Origin: Atherix ibis
Taxonomy: Eukaryota > Arthropoda > Insecta > Diptera > Athericidae
Assembly: GCA_958298945.1 (NCBI GenBank)
Contig: CATQJD010000001.1
Coordinates: forward strand, 45,001-109,000
DNA: 64,000 bases
Direction: 5' to 3'
Positions 31,222 through 43,224 of this stretch are shown piece by piece. A program made the translations under genes and the position numbers. Numbering within the stretch: position 1 is the first letter of the stretch; each line of letters begins with the position of its first letter. The notes under the pieces are model-generated. The model searched no databases and was not told the DNA's origin. It saw only the letters and a list, made by a program, of their open reading frames with translations.

Positions 31222-31973
31222 TAAGGTGTAGTAAACAGAAATCCATTATTTTTGCATTAAATTGAAGGTTTTATTTAGCATAGATAGAATGATACGATTT
31301 AGGTCAAATATACACCGTTTTGTTCGATAACTTGTTGCCATTTTGGTGGTAATTTCATAATGCCTCGATATTGTTGCGATTCAGCAGCGTTTCGCAGATG
31401 GAAATTCGGTCCATGAGGTTTTTTTGCGATAACTCGTGTGGCACACATACATCGAGCTTGTTTTTGTATGCAGCCTTATTTAAGTGGTTCCAAACGGTTT
31501 TTTGTGCAATGTTTAGCTCCTGGGCAATCGAAACAGTGCTTACGTGACGGTCGGACTCGACGATTTCCATTATTTTATCGACATTTTCGACAATTGGCCT
31601 TCCAGAGCGTTGTGCATATTTGACATCAAAATTACCGGAACGGAATCGGCGAAACCAAAATTGCGCATGATTGGCCGTTACAGTATCAGGACCATAAGCA
31701 CTATTCACATTTTCAGCTGCCTGGCTTGCGTTTTTGCCTTTATCGAAGAAAAACTGTAAAATATGGCGTATTTTCTCTTTGTTGGTGTCCATCTTTGACG
31801 CGTGCTACAAAAATACTGAGTCAAGTAATCACAAAACTGTATGAGAAGCTTTTTTAGAACGAAATCTTTCTAACGCCATCTAGTGCAACCCGATCACACT
31901 TTTAAAACGGGAGATACAGACTCCTTAAGCCATCTATTGGCAAAATAATGGATTACTTTTTACTACATCTTAT
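31222..31973 (-). mobile_element. Internally deleted mariner (mauritiana/cecropia-like)
   Basis: Terminal repeats of about 30 bp (left TAAGGTGTAGTAAACAGAAA; right, on the minus strand, TAAGATGTAGTAAAAAGTAA) enclose about 750 bp and abut TA dinucleotides. Coding parts are the transposase N-terminus (31792 down to about 31380) and its extreme C-terminus (about 31377-31310). The whole catalytic core between them is missing. A full mariner is about 1.3 kb. Confidence 0.88.
31355..31792 (-). pseudogene. Mariner transposase, N-terminal part
   Basis: The 145-residue frame begins MDTNKEKIRHILQFFFDKG and contains the paired helix-turn-helix DNA-binding domain, with QFWFRRFRSGNFDVKYAQRS and GRP, then VAQELN-like and the linker CVPHELSQKN (family WVPHEL). 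It ends ICETLLNRNNI, where the catalytic domain should follow. Instead, after a shift, LPPKWQQVIEQNGVYL, the normal mariner C-terminus, follows directly. None of the three catalytic Asp residues remains. The protein could bind the element's ends but not cut DNA. Confidence 0.88.
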
Positions 31974-32140
31974 ATAAAAGCAGAATATTTTTTTATGCAT
32001 GAACTAAAAAATAAATTTAGTAAATAAATTTATAGTAGAAATATATTTTTTATGCATGAACTAAACTTAAAAGGGCGAATATTTCTAATATTTATTCAAT
32101 AAAAAAAATTAATTATACCGATTATGATATATGAACCCAC

Positions 32141-32310
32141 AAATATATAAATGAGGAAAATATAAAAAAGGAAAATGTAATCAGGAATTGAAATGCAAGA
32201 ATTCTTAGAATTATTATATGAGAAACAAATATATAAATGAGGAAAATATAAAAAAGGAAAATGTAATCAGAAATTTAAATGCAAGACTTCTTAGAATTGT
32301 TATATGATTA
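32141..32310. repeat. Tandem duplication, period about 86
   Basis: AAATATATAAATGAGGAAAA and the following 60 bases occur at 32141 and again at 32227 with few changes. Nearby, ATGCATGAACTAAA is also duplicated (about 31996 and 32051). Confidence 0.8.
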
Positions 32311-32639
32311 TATGATTTGTACTATTCCTTTTTTATTTATAATTTTTTAAAAAATCTTGACAAGTTAAAAATTATAAAAAATTAATAGAAAAACATTTAA
32401 AAAAATTTCCCTAAATGAATTCAAAGGAAAAAAAATTAAAGCTAAATAAAGGAAAAATATATGATAGGCCTTAGAACAAAAATATTATTATAAGAAAAAA
32501 AAACAGCTTATTTTATACTACAGCTAAAGGAGAATACTGCATATGGTGACTAGAGTTATTTATTTAGATATATTTGTCAAATATATAATTCAATATTATA
32601 ATTGCCAAAAATATCGACATACCATGTCTTATTGTACGC

Positions 32640-33520
32640 ATGAACCCAAGTGCGTCAATTGCGCTAAATAAAAATTTTCGGCTCAACAATTTCGTAGGCA
32701 TATTATAGTGTTGTGCTCGTATGATTGGTTTATTATGAGTTATGTGAGCATTACTGTTTGAGCTTTGTATGCAAACAGTTAATGTGTCTCAAAAATTCCG
32801 TCGAGATGGGGCTAACTAGTAATGTTTAAGGAAGTTGTACAAATATATTATATAAATATTTAAAAAACCCTCGACTTAAAACCCATATTTATAATATTAT
32901 ATACCATATATGATTTTTTTCTTCACTTTAGAAATTTTCCACAATCAAAATGATCCGAAAACTCAACCGAAAATCGTTCCTACCTCATATAGACCCATAA
33001 GGCTTCTTCTCATTTTATCGAAAATAATAGAAAAATTAATCTTAAAATGCCTTTATCCTATCTTCAAAACCATGTGTGTGATTCCTCAGTCTTAGTTTGA
33101 ATTAAGAGCTAAGTATTCCACTATCCAGTAGTGTCATCGCATCCCCGCTAACGCAAACGGAATACTGACCAGACGTATTTCTGGACATTTCGCATAATTT
33201 CGATCGAGTAAAGCATATTGGAATGCTTTGAAAGGTGCAGCGAGTCATACCCTATGGTTATTTCTATATCCTAAAATCCTATATAGCAGTATTCTGACAT
33301 TTATCCTATCTCTTCCAATGTCCCTCATGAAAGTATCATAGTTCCAATCCTTTACAATATTTACACCCGTGATATTCCTTGTTACAGTTATACCCTTAAC
33401 GTAATATATGCTAATGATATAGCCATCCTTATACATTACAAAGATCTTCCCACAGCCATCATTATCCTACAGAACCACATCCGCTCCTTAGAAACCTGTT
33501 TCAAAAGGTAGAGAGTTTTT
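32640..33520 (+). pseudogene. Jockey-like retrotransposon fragment with internal inversion
   Basis: Bases 32680-32800 match, on the minus strand, the linker of the Jockey copy at 61.7 kb (HITHNKP-like). From about 32880 the plus strand carries reverse transcriptase: NDPKTQPKIVPTSYRPIRLL (the SYRPISLL block), LILSKIIEKLILKCLYPIF and, near 33330-33500, ILYNIYTRDIP-like then IYANDIAILIHY. The catalytic box reads YAND instead of YADD (33407-33418). Frames are broken throughout. The opposite orientation of the two parts means an inversion or two separate fragments. Confidence 0.8.
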
Positions 33521-35379
33521 AAGTTTATTGAGATAAATTTTTTCTTCTTTATTTTGGATATTGGCAAATGATAATATATCAATTAATTATTAATAACCGA
33601 TTTTTTTATAATTTATTTCTAATTTTACTATTAAATCGAATTTACAAGAGAAAAAAATTAGTATGATATGAACATGATGATAAAATGCTTGTGATCTTCA
33701 CTATGATTCGTCGGCAAAGCAGATAAGTCGTCGTTTATATAGAGATGCGTGCAACATCCGTCCAGAAAAGTGATGGGCGGTATAAGGATTATGGCCACCG
33801 GTCAAAGTAAATTTGACTTCCACAGTATCATGACCGTGAGGTACAAACCCAACGCATAAAAAAGTTATTTCGTGAGTCATATGACCAGTCGCATTAAACT
33901 ACAATATTTTGAAAGAATATTTTATATCTATCCGAAGAATGTTATCTTCAACCTGTATATAAATACCACGCATTATAAGATCATACGCAACATTTGGGAT
34001 AGATATCAATCGATTGGTGTATATTGGCGCGACTGTTAGTATTCTTGGCAAGACAGCTTAACTACTCATAGGTAAGAATATTCAGCTATTCAACATTATC
34101 AAGGTACTATTAAAATTGTGACCGGAGGGCGTCCAAAAGTCTTGGGTCATATATAATTTAAAAGCGCATTTTAGGGAATCACAAAATAAACCAATCACTC
34201 TATAGTTTCCCTGCTAACTCAAGAATTGTACTTAGCGAAAGACTTACAGAAATAGTTTGGACTCACTCTCAATCTCGTTGAAATATTTTCAGCGATAAGC
34301 ATTTTAGAAATACTAACGGAAAATTGAAAATTGGCTGTTCTAAAGGCTTCGGACATATGTTAAAGTCACAGTTTTCTTCTCATGCTACATGTTAAAGTTG
34401 CAGTTTCCTTCTTATGCTACTAGAATTGTGGAAAAACTTGATAACCTTCTGATTTTATCCAAAGATTTTGAGTGAAATATAAAATAATTAAAATTGTTGC
34501 TAATTGTTGATGGAAAGCAGGTTTGAGGGGAGTCACTTTTTACTTAAAGAAACTTTTTGCTTTAAAGCGTGCCAAAGTTCGCAGACTTATGGATATGGTT
34601 GAGTGATATCGCCGATTCATATTCTACTTTATATTATTGTCTGCTGCGATTACCAATTTGCTTAAAAAAGGAACATAATTTTCTCAACTCCGGAAGCCCA
34701 AACCTCATTTAATGCATTGAACCAAAATTTATCTTCGTCTCCACTATTGATACAAAAAAAAGTATAACGCAAGCTGATGACGCATGACTTTCTAAAAATA
34801 AAGGTTATAGCAAGATGCTCGACAAAATATTTATGTATTTGTATTGGTCTATGATAGCTACTGGCTTTCACAAATACGTATTAGCATGTGTCACCTATAA
34901 AGAAACAAATGTATCGAATTCAATTCTACGACAACCTATAAAGACTTTAATTTCTCCCGAATGACCCTGGTAACATATTTACATAGACTTATTATGACCT
35001 ATTATAATTTGTCATTAAAACACGAATTTCCTCGGAGAAGATGTGGTCCACAAAATATCACATCTTTCTATGAATTTATTGCAAAGTTGAAATAATTCAA
35101 AAGACAGGTTGTAGTGATAGATTGGGCCAGAGAAGAGCTACCCTATTATGATTCTTTCACTTCAGACATAACCGTGGAACAACCTGCACAATTATATCAA
35201 CCCTGAATTAGTGGTGGAGTAGTTTAATTTTGGTAGGTTTTGCACTACTCTGGAAAAATCCAAGTGGTATGACGAAAAATTCCAAGACCATGAAAGGGAA
35301 TCACATAGTTTTATTTTAATTGAAAAACATTGTATGTTATTTTTGTGCATGTTTTTAAGTTTTTAATATAAAGAACATA
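33521..35379. other. Unassigned stretch with a small Jockey-like scrap
   Basis: Bases 34200-34270 read PANSRIVLSERL on the plus strand, matching 60053-60100 in the Jockey copy J3. The rest (33660-34150 and 34290-35330) is moderately AT-rich and single-copy. I see no motif strong enough to name. Confidence 0.45.
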
Positions 35380-35890
35380 AATTTTTTTAAAAGCAAAAGT
35401 AAATATAAAAAATTCCTAACAACAGTTAAAATAAAAATTGGTAATCAACCCAATAGCATAAAACTGTTTGACGCATATTTATCATATTTATTTTTTATTT
35501 CGGAAAATTTAGTGAGATTTGTTTCACATAACTAATTTGGTTTAGGAAAAAATTTAAAAAAAATTATTATACAAAAATAATAAATTATATAATAATATGA
35601 AGAGTGGGCAAAGTAAAGTGGTAGTACAGATATTATATGGGAGGAAAATATACGATGAGTACCCTCTGGTATTAACAGTATAACAGGAGATATTGACAGT
35701 ACTTATAAAGGTTAAGAGTAAACTGATATATAATAGTGGATAGGCAGGCGAGAATTAAAGAGTAAAAATGAGAATAAAATAATATAAAGGTAGTGCAAGG
35801 AGAAATAAATTTATAGAAGTGACGAAAATAAAAAAAATTGAAGTTTTTTTTTCTGAAGACAGTTCATTCAAGGCACATAATAAACAAATT
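35380..35890. repeat. Unidentified repeat family, copy without insertion
   Basis: It matches 27110-28022 minus the mariner. The junction at about 35733-35740 (CTGATATATAATAGTGGATA) is the uninterrupted equivalent of the insertion site. Confidence 0.7.
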
Positions 35891-36043
35891 ATCGGAAAAA
35901 GGCTGATGGTAGCTGAAGGGATATTTATCCCTATATTTTTATTAAAATAAAAATTGAGTTTACAAAATAGATAAAAATTAATAAGACAAATTTTATGATT
36001 TGTCTTATTTATTTTTTATTTATTTTGTAATAATGGAAAAAAG

Positions 36044-36106
36044 ATTTCTTATCATAAAATTTGTCTTAGAATAAAAATCTCTAAGACAAATTTTATGATA
36101 AGAAAT
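36044..36106. repeat. Palindrome, 27-bp arms
   Basis: Arms 36044-36070 and 36080-36106 are perfect inverted copies with a 9-nt spacer. A smaller inverted repeat (AAGACAAA / TTTGTCTT) with related sequence lies just upstream at about 35982-36005. Confidence 0.9.
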
Positions 36107-36419
36107 TTATTTTTAATTACTATTGTTTCCTAAAAAGTAAGATAGAAAATTAAAAATTAAAGTTACAAAAGAATTAAACATTTTTATTATTGTTAAATTT
36201 CTTAGATTGATAAAAAATATTAATGATTCTGACTTTTCAAAAAGGAGAAAAATATCTGCAGTCCGTTTCTATATTTTTTTAAGCGATCAATTTGGTTTTG
36301 TATTTGAGTATTTTGCTATAAAGTATTTTAGTAATTAGATATTGTGTTAACAAAATAGCCTATAATAATTTAATATCTTCAAGTAGACTTACTACTGATG
36401 GTTCTAATGTTGGTACACA

Positions 36420-37720
36420 AGTGGATCAATATAATTTTGACGTTTTAAGAAGCCCTATTACAGAAATAGTCAGTAATGAAAATTCCGATTCCAATCCATC
36501 TACTAGACAAAATTCCCTTTGGGAGATTGATCAACCTTTTAATTTTAATGGTGACAACGTGTTAATAGGTATGGATAGAAAATTTGATGTTAAAAGTTAG
36601 ACAAAATTTTCTGGCCAAACAAACGGATATTGTTCCTGATAAAGAATGTTGTGCGTATTTGAGAATTTATTATTACCTGAAGGAATAAAATGTTCGGTTA
36701 TACAGATATTCCATTAGAATTATACAATATCCCATTAAATTCCAGAATTTTACCAAATAGTTTTCCAACAGCTTAACGAGGTCTCAAGAGGAGACCTTCC
36801 AAGATTATTAAGTGTAAGAGAACCACTATTACCTGAAATTAGAAAATATTGACTGCAGTATCTAACTAAGTTACAACATGTAAAATAGGAGAGTTCTTCA
36901 GTTAGGATCCTCTTTACCACCTAGAAGAAATAATAATCATCCAGCCTCAATAATACCAAATTTTTATACATAATTAACTCAATTTAATTAAAATTTGACA
37001 AGCAATTCCTTTCAACAATACTTCAGGCCAAATTATCCTCAACAATAATAATGAAACTTCACCTTCAACTATCAATCAATAGAATATACTATAAACAGAC
37101 TACTTTATAAACTGCAGCTTATGAAATTGGTCAATCTTTACAGTTTTACGCGGTAAATTACCAAAACTAACCTAAATTTAAATACCTTCATCATAAAAGG
37201 CATCCATCTTATCAGTTTCATCAAAATAAATCAAATGAGGTCTAGAAAGTATTCCACACAAAGCAGGCTGCAGAGAGATATTTCTAAAACCAGAATTGTG
37301 AATCTGAAGAAATTAATTACTTCGCTAATTCTGAGGAACCTCGTGACAGTTTTGACGAAAATAACTACAATGATGTTCCTTCAGAAGATTTCGATAATAT
37401 TCATTTTTTAGAATAAGGAAGGACGGATAAACCTTAAAATATTTAAGAGATACCGGTTCAAACAAAAATTATATTCCGAAACTTTATATTGGGAACCCAA
37501 TTCTAAATGAAAAATCTTTTCACGTTAATTTTATTGCTGTAAACAACCCTGTAACTAAGCATGCTTTTCTTAATTTATTTAATTATTCTAAAATGTTAAA
37601 ATTTTCTTTCGATAGGATTATGCGGAACAATAGCCTTAAGGAGCTGTTATTCACATCGATAAAAATTATGTGACCATTCAGTCAGACTTTGCTATTCCAT
37701 TAAAATAATATTCTTCATAG
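36420..37720 (+). pseudogene. Gypsy gag and protease remnant
   Basis: The gag part is recognisable only in pieces (NSLWEIDQPFNFNG near 36510; an Asn/Asp/Glu-rich end near 37330-37400 reading EEPRDSFDENNYNDVPSED). The protease is clear: DTGSNKNYI at 37449-37475 holds the catalytic Asp-Thr/Ser-Gly triad of an aspartic protease, followed by KLYIGNPILNEKSFHVNF. This order, an acidic gag end running into an IDTGSNKNYI protease, fits insect gypsy-group elements. At least ten stops or shifts make it non-functional. Confidence 0.7.
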
Positions 37721-37999
37721 TATGTAATTCTCCAAATATTAGACATGGCCACATGAGTTCAGACCAAGAGCAAAAATTATATAAGGTAATTGAGAAATAA
37801 TCCAATTTGCTTACAGATCCAAAAAAAACTCACCTATACTTCTTCAGGTCAAGACGAGATCAGGATAACCTATTTAAATTCTGTTTATTCTCAATCTTAA
37901 CCATATCCAATATGTCTCAAAAAATGTAGTCGAATATGAAATAGAAACATTGATCAAAGATTAAATAATCTAACAGTGAATACATTCATATAATTCTCC

Positions 38000-39170
38000 G
38001 GTTTGAAGAGTTCTAAAAAATTAGATGCCTCTCAAGAAAAAAATATATATTAGTAATTGACTATAGAAAACTCAACACTATCAGTATTCAGAATAAAGGC
38101 CCTATACCTGAGATAAATAAGGTACTAGCGAACTAAGGAAAAAATTATTGGTATACAGTTATAGACCTAAAAAGTGGTTTTCATTAAATACAGAAATTTT
38201 TGTCAACAATGGAAAATATCAGTTTATACGAAACGGTTTGAAAAGTGCACCTTCAATGTTTCAAAAAACTCACATTGATATTTTGATGAAACATATTAGC
38301 AGAAGACGTTATGTTTTCATCGCTGATATTATCATCTTTTATAAAGACAAATATGAATACGTGAATAAGCTCAATATGATCAAGATGAATTTTCATATTA
38401 GCTTTTTCCAGTATGTGTCAACCACTGGAAAAAGCTCATATGGTATGAAAATTCAGCTTTATTAAAGAGAATTCCTTAAAACAGATATTTGATTCTTGGG
38501 TTTTATTATTTCAGTCAAATAGTAAAAGCTTTTTGTAATTTACCTATTCGAAAAGCAGTGAAGAATCTCCGACCTTTTCTGGGAATATTAGGTTATTAGT
38601 CGTGGTTATGGTCAATTAGTAGAACCTTTAACATCCCTTTTAAGAGGGAAAAATGGATATATGTCCAAACATGCTGTAAAAAATAAAATTATGAGCGCAA
38701 ATGTTGGGGCAGTTGAAGGCTTAAAGATTAATTAATTTCATAGAAACTTTTACTTTCTAATCCTGATTTTAAAAGACAATTTGAACTTACTACAGACGCC
38801 TCTGACTACGCCATTGGTACGGTCCTCTCTCAGAAAAATAAGCTAATAATATTTTTATCCAGATTAAATAAATCAGAGGATGTAAATGCTACTTACAAAA
38901 AGAAAATGCTTGTTTTTATCTAGGTAATAAACCTAGATATTTCCTATATGAGTCTTACAAAATCAGATATTTTCTATATGAGTCTTACAAAATCATAATA
39001 TTCACCGATTATAAGTCATGAACTTTTGCATTATGTAATAAAAATACGAACAGCAAAATAAAACGGTGCAAAGCTATTCTGGAAGAATATAACTATGAAC
39101 TAAGATAAAAACCTGCTAAAACAAATATAGTAGTACATTTGTTATCTATCAAACAAGCAGAAATAATACT
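38000..39170 (+). pseudogene. Gypsy reverse transcriptase and RNase H remnant
   Basis: Motifs in order are IDYRKLNTISIQNKGPIPEI (38055), YTVIDLKSGFH (38154), KYQFIRNGLKSAPSMFQK (38213-38266), VFIADIIIF at 38312-38340 (the catalytic YLDD box has become IADI), FLGFIIS-like (about 38490), LLSNPDFKRQFELTTDASDY (38750-38805, RNase H first Asp), then a YTDYKS-like block and KRCKAILEEYNYEL near 39065-39110. A palindrome interrupts the palm domain at 38388-38455 and a 33-bp tandem duplication lies at 38936-39000. No activity is possible. Confidence 0.82.
38388..38455. repeat. Inverted repeat inside the gypsy reverse transcriptase
   Basis: GCTTTTTCCAGT (38401-38412) and its inverse (38423-38434) form a perfect 12-bp stem with a 10-nt spacer. 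Weaker outer arms (GAATTTTCATA / TATGAAAATTC) extend it to about 68 bp. Confidence 0.85.
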
Positions 39171-39399
39171 AACTTTCAATAAAGATCACACATAAATTCA
39201 AAAGATTATCAATTGCAATTAGCTAAAAACACTATTTGCCTAAAAAGAATTAAAAAAAACTTAATTGTTTTAACCACCAAATTATTAAACCTACTCTAAT
39301 TCCAAATTTTTCTGGCCATACTCTCTAAATCGACATTTATATAACTTAAAGTAAATAAATTCACAAAATTTGCTTATACCAAAATAATTAAATGCAGAC

Positions 39400-39700
39400 C
39401 CTTTGAGGATGTAAGACGTTTATTAAGAGATTTACTCTTTTTCTTTAACATCGAAGAGGTCGTTGTAATTAATAGCTGGAAATCCCTTAATTCAGCCTCC
39501 ATAAAATACATTATGGGAGATAAATTGAAAATTTCAATTTATAAAATTTCACTATACGGAAGTATGGTTAATTGTTAGATTGAAAGATTCCATTCAACGT
39601 TGACAAAAATTATAAGATGTTTGAAAATGGAAACAATTGAAGAATTACTAGAAAGGTCAAGGAACGAATATAATTTCACTACCCATTTAAAAAACATGGA
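39400..39700 (+). pseudogene. Gypsy integrase catalytic-core fragment
   Basis: The plus strand reads NSASIKYIMGDKLKISIYKI, then SPYGSMVN, a stop and IERFHSTLTKIIRCLK (about 39575-39622). This is the integrase segment between the second Asp and the catalytic Glu (the Glu of ERFHSTL in the gypsy/17.6 group). The zinc-binding N-terminus and first Asp are not recognised. It continues METIEELLERSRNEYN before frames are lost. Confidence 0.75.
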
Positions 39701-40960
39701 CAAATTATATAAAAACAAAAAAAAGGTTTAAATTATCACAATAAGAATAGGCAAACAATTAAAGCACATCAGCTCGGTCAAATTACTTACGTTAAATACA
39801 ATAAAAGATTGTGCTTAAGACTTACAGTCAGATATAAAAAGGAATAGTTAAATGAGACAGGAATTCGGTAACTGAAACAGAATTCGGGAAGACTGTCCAT
39901 AAAAGTAACATCCATAACTACACATACAATATAATAAAATCGTTTCTCTCATTTGACATATATATTTCACACCATAAAAGGTACTTTCGTAAAATACTTG
40001 ATTATACTCACAAATACTTGATTATACCTATTCTTAAATTATGGTTATAAGTGAGGTAAACCTAAAATACAAAATTGTTATTTTAAAGTAATCCATATTT
40101 TAGATTTGGACAAATATAAAAACTTAGTAGTTAAGAATTTATTTATCTTAATAATAAACTAGCAAAAATACAGGATTTGAGAGAAAATTTAAAACCCCAT
40201 ATATCGAAACGGTCTTTTAATTTCATTGGTACAGGGTAGAAATGTATTGGCAGAAAGCTCCAGAAAGCTTTGAGAAATTAATTACGAAGCCAATTTAAAG
40301 AAATAGTATTGTAAACGAAATATCCTTTAGTAAAATAATAAATATTAAAATACTCTTCTTGGAATCGTAAAAACCTGTAAAAATTTTAATTATTTGTACA
40401 TTTGCAATTAAAATAAAATTATCAACTTATAAAACTCTACCAGCATTCCAAACATATTAAAAAGTCTGAATTCATCATGCAATATTATGAATAATCGACA
40501 TATTCCAAGCATTGAATAAATGTCCGAAGGAGTGTTACTACTGAATCAATTCAATAACATCATCGAAAATATCTGCCATTATATTATTATAACATTCTCC
40601 ATTAAATTTCATAATATTACTGTCATTTTTGGAGAGATCATGTTCCAGCTAAAAGAAGTCTTGTCGTATTAAATCTTGCCTGCTATCCTGCAGCATACCA
40701 CCGATGAAAGGCAGTACAAAAAGGTTATTTAAATGGAACTGATGAACGAAATCAAAATAAGCAATACAAATCAAATTGATTTTAAAAATGGATATATTAA
40801 TACACAAAACAACCTGTTAGTATCTGTATATATTAATCCTGATCGTTCTCATCGCCATAGGGATAAAAACTTAATAAGGAGTTATAGCACTCTGTGTCAG
40901 CCTAACACAAACAACAGAAACAAAATCATCTGCGGAATTACAAGTAATTGGAAATAAATC
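39701..40960 (+). other. Region downstream of integrase, possible env/3' LTR remnant
   Basis: No clear motif is present. A plus-strand stretch near 40530-40660 (LLNQFNNIIENI, then FGEIMFQLKEVLSY) vaguely recalls the helical C-terminal part of insect errantivirus envelope proteins. The frame 40733-40957 (NEIKISNTNQIDFKNGYI and following) is open but unrecognised. Identification is tentative. Confidence 0.3.
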
Positions 40961-41064
40961 GCGTCATTCCACTGCGGGTTAATCCACCAGTGAGGGCGAA
41001 GTCTTATGACAACTGATCAAATAAGGATATTTTATTTTATAAAGGCGGAGAGCTAATTTGGTTC

Positions 41065-41625
41065 TCATGAGAAGATTCTGCCATTAAAATGATTAATGGG
41101 TTTATTGGTGCGCAGGATACTATTAAAAATATATGTGATTAAAACTAAAGCTTTTCGCGAAATTTGCTTCAGAATAGGAGCTGTTATTAGATCATAACCA
41201 GGAGCATTTTTATTGGGAAGGCGCAGAATTGTAGATTTAATTTTCGAGGGCCTAAAATTTTTTGGAGGAAGACTCATAGGGAGTGAGAACGTTAGTTCTT
41301 CGATGATTTTGTTAGTATGTGATTTGTCTTCTATATCATTATGTGGAGCAAAAGTATTTACCAAATGTTTAGCAAATAATTCAGCTTTTTCTTTGTCTGT
41401 TTTTGCCCAGTTACCGTCATTTTGTTTCAGTAGTTGTGATGTTCTTTTGTACGAGAGTATTCGTCTAGTGGCTTCCCATAAAGAAATATTGTCACTAAGC
41501 GATTTTGTATAAGTTTCATGCCGTTCATTATAGTACTTATTAATTTCCATTTTTAGTTCACGTTGTAGTCGGTTAAGTTCCTGTTTGTAGCTAGGCATTC
41601 GTACGCGTTGCCATTGCATTCTCAT
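41065..41625 (-). pseudogene. Jockey ORF2: linker and reverse transcriptase start (J2)
   Basis: The 186-residue frame reads WQRVRMPSYKQELNRLQREL, ISLWEATRRILSYKR, NDGNWAKTDKEKAELFAKHL, then LPNKNAPGYDLITAPILKQI, the KAPGYDxIT block at the start of Jockey-clade reverse transcriptase. It continues LITYIFNSILRTN and then departs from the family at about 41090, where the WK..I.PI.K block should follow. The catalytic palm is therefore absent. An upstream frame break separates it from the endonuclease. Confidence 0.85.
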
Positions 41626-41949
41626 TTTTTTTTTCGTTAATTAAAATCCGTATTTTAGTTGGTAAATTTTGTTTTTGTGGTTGTGTCGTATTGTAAGAGA
41701 TGTGAGCGGTTGTGACTGCATGTTGTATATATATAGTGAAGTCATTTACAGCATCATTTATGTCATTTCCTGTTTTTAACTTTCGGATTAAGTCAATCTA
41801 TTGGTCTAATTTGTTTCTAAATCTGTTCCAGTCTATTTTGCCATTTATCAGCCTAGGATGGATAGTCTTTAAGATTGGCTTAAAAATAAGGGTAAGGAGA
41901 ACATGACTATGATCAGAGTTTAAATCGGAAAGATTTTCAATACTAGAAT

Positions 41950-42558
41950 TCATAGAAATTGAAGGAGTGCTAATGAAGTAATCGAGGATATCAGGTCGTT
42001 TTGAAACAGATGTTGGCCAGTATGTTGGATTTGGAGGGAGGTTATTTGATATGATGTATGAGATAGAGCTTCTTGAAAAATCTTTTCTCGAGGGTTAGCA
42101 ACGCGGCAATCCCATTTACGGTGTTCAGCATTGTAATCACCACCCGCAAGGAATGAGGCTCCAAGTGCGTGTAAGAAGGATACAAATTCGGAACCAGTTA
42201 TGGATTTATTGGGAGGACAATATATAGATGCTACATTAAGATTCAATAAGGAGGTATTAATTGTAACAACTGTGGATTGCAGGGATTCGGAGGAGAATTT
42301 GGAGTGAATTTTATATTTAATGGATTTTCTTATAAGGATAGCTGTTCCACCATGTGCCGTATTGTCAGGATGATCAGTTCTGTATGTATCGTAGTCTCGT
42401 ATCGTGAAGTATGACCTGGATGTAAAGTGCGTCTCAGTTAATAGAGCAATGTCGATGCGTCTGTCATGTAGCAGAATGTCCAGTTCTTGTCGATGGAGGT
42501 TCGATGCATTTGCGTTCCATAAAAGGATGGAGGGGGAATATTCGGTGCACGACGACAT
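41950..42558 (-). pseudogene. Jockey ORF2: endonuclease (J2)
   Basis: APE-type endonuclease that nicks target DNA for priming. Motifs in order: SILLWNANASNLHRQELDIL (catalytic Asn region), IDIALLTETHF (catalytic Glu), YDTYRTDHPDNTAHGGTAIL, VASIYCPPN and FLAGGDYNAEHRKWDCR (Asp/Asn pair). The start is the ATG at 42558, directly after a TAA in the same frame (see findings). A frameshift near 42080 disrupts the end, and the SDHS motif is read in another frame near 41910. Confidence 0.87.
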
Positions 42559-42747
42559 TTATTTTTGAACAGATAAAGCTGACACAATGGACATCAAAGC
42601 ATTTACAAGTATTGTTAGTATTTTATTTAGTTGCTCTATGAGTATGTTGGTTAATTGGGAGAACATTGAGGATATATCTTGCGATAACAATGACGGAGTG
42701 GGAATATAATTCTTACTGCTATATTGTTGCTGTTGCGGTTGTTGTAG

Positions 42748-43224
42748 TTATGACTGCTGTTGTTGCTGTTGTTGAGGTTCTCGTTGTTTCTGCTGTTGCT
42801 GCTCAGTATTTGAAATGCCTGCCGCGATCGCAGCAAATGATAAACCTTGCTGCACTGGTTGGCTATTTATAGTATTCGATTGGATGTTCTTTTTGGTGTT
42901 TGGCTTTATGTTCCCCTGAAGCTTCTTATAACTGGAGCAACTCTTATAGTTAATGCTTCTATAAGCACCACCAGACTTGGCTTGTATTGCAAGTCCTTTC
43001 GCATTTGACTTGCAAACGAATTGGTCAATACCAATACGTCTCGAAATGGCACGATCTAGGTCAACAAAATTCGTAACATTTGTGACGAAGATGGGTGGTG
43101 GCTTATATGGGTTGTCGGTGTTCGCTTGTGTAAGCGAATTTAATACCGTTACACTGCATGTGTATTCAGACAATAGAGCAAATCTATTGCCTGAACCTTT
43201 TTCTGCTGGCACCGGTGCTGGCAT
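42748..43224 (-). pseudogene. Jockey ORF1 (gag-like), N-terminal part (J2)
   Basis: The frame contains PPPIFVTNVTNFVDLDRAI, FVCKSNAKGLAIQAKSGGAY and a polar stretch ending in Gln-rich tracts. PPPIFVxNVxNF is a hallmark of Jockey-group ORF1 (gag) proteins. The following RNA-binding block and the zinc knuckles seen in relatives are missing: the sequence passes from the KSGGAYRSI block straight to the low-complexity Gln tail. It is stopped at 42748, short of the ORF2 start. Confidence 0.82.

Larger units (their letters stand above)
36360..40960 (+). mobile_element. Decayed Ty3/gypsy LTR retrotransposon
   Basis: Gag/protease, reverse transcriptase, RNase H and integrase motifs occur in the right order on the plus strand over about 3.3 kb. 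A further 1.3 kb to the next element may be an env remnant and 3' region. Stops and frameshifts are dense. I could not identify LTRs or a primer-binding site with confidence, so the boundaries are estimates. Confidence 0.8.

Noticed and set aside
33660..34160. Tc1-like transposase relic
   Set aside because: A plus-strand reading gives IWDRYQSIG and TGGRPK-like fragments, but no ordered set of motifs or terminal repeats supports it.
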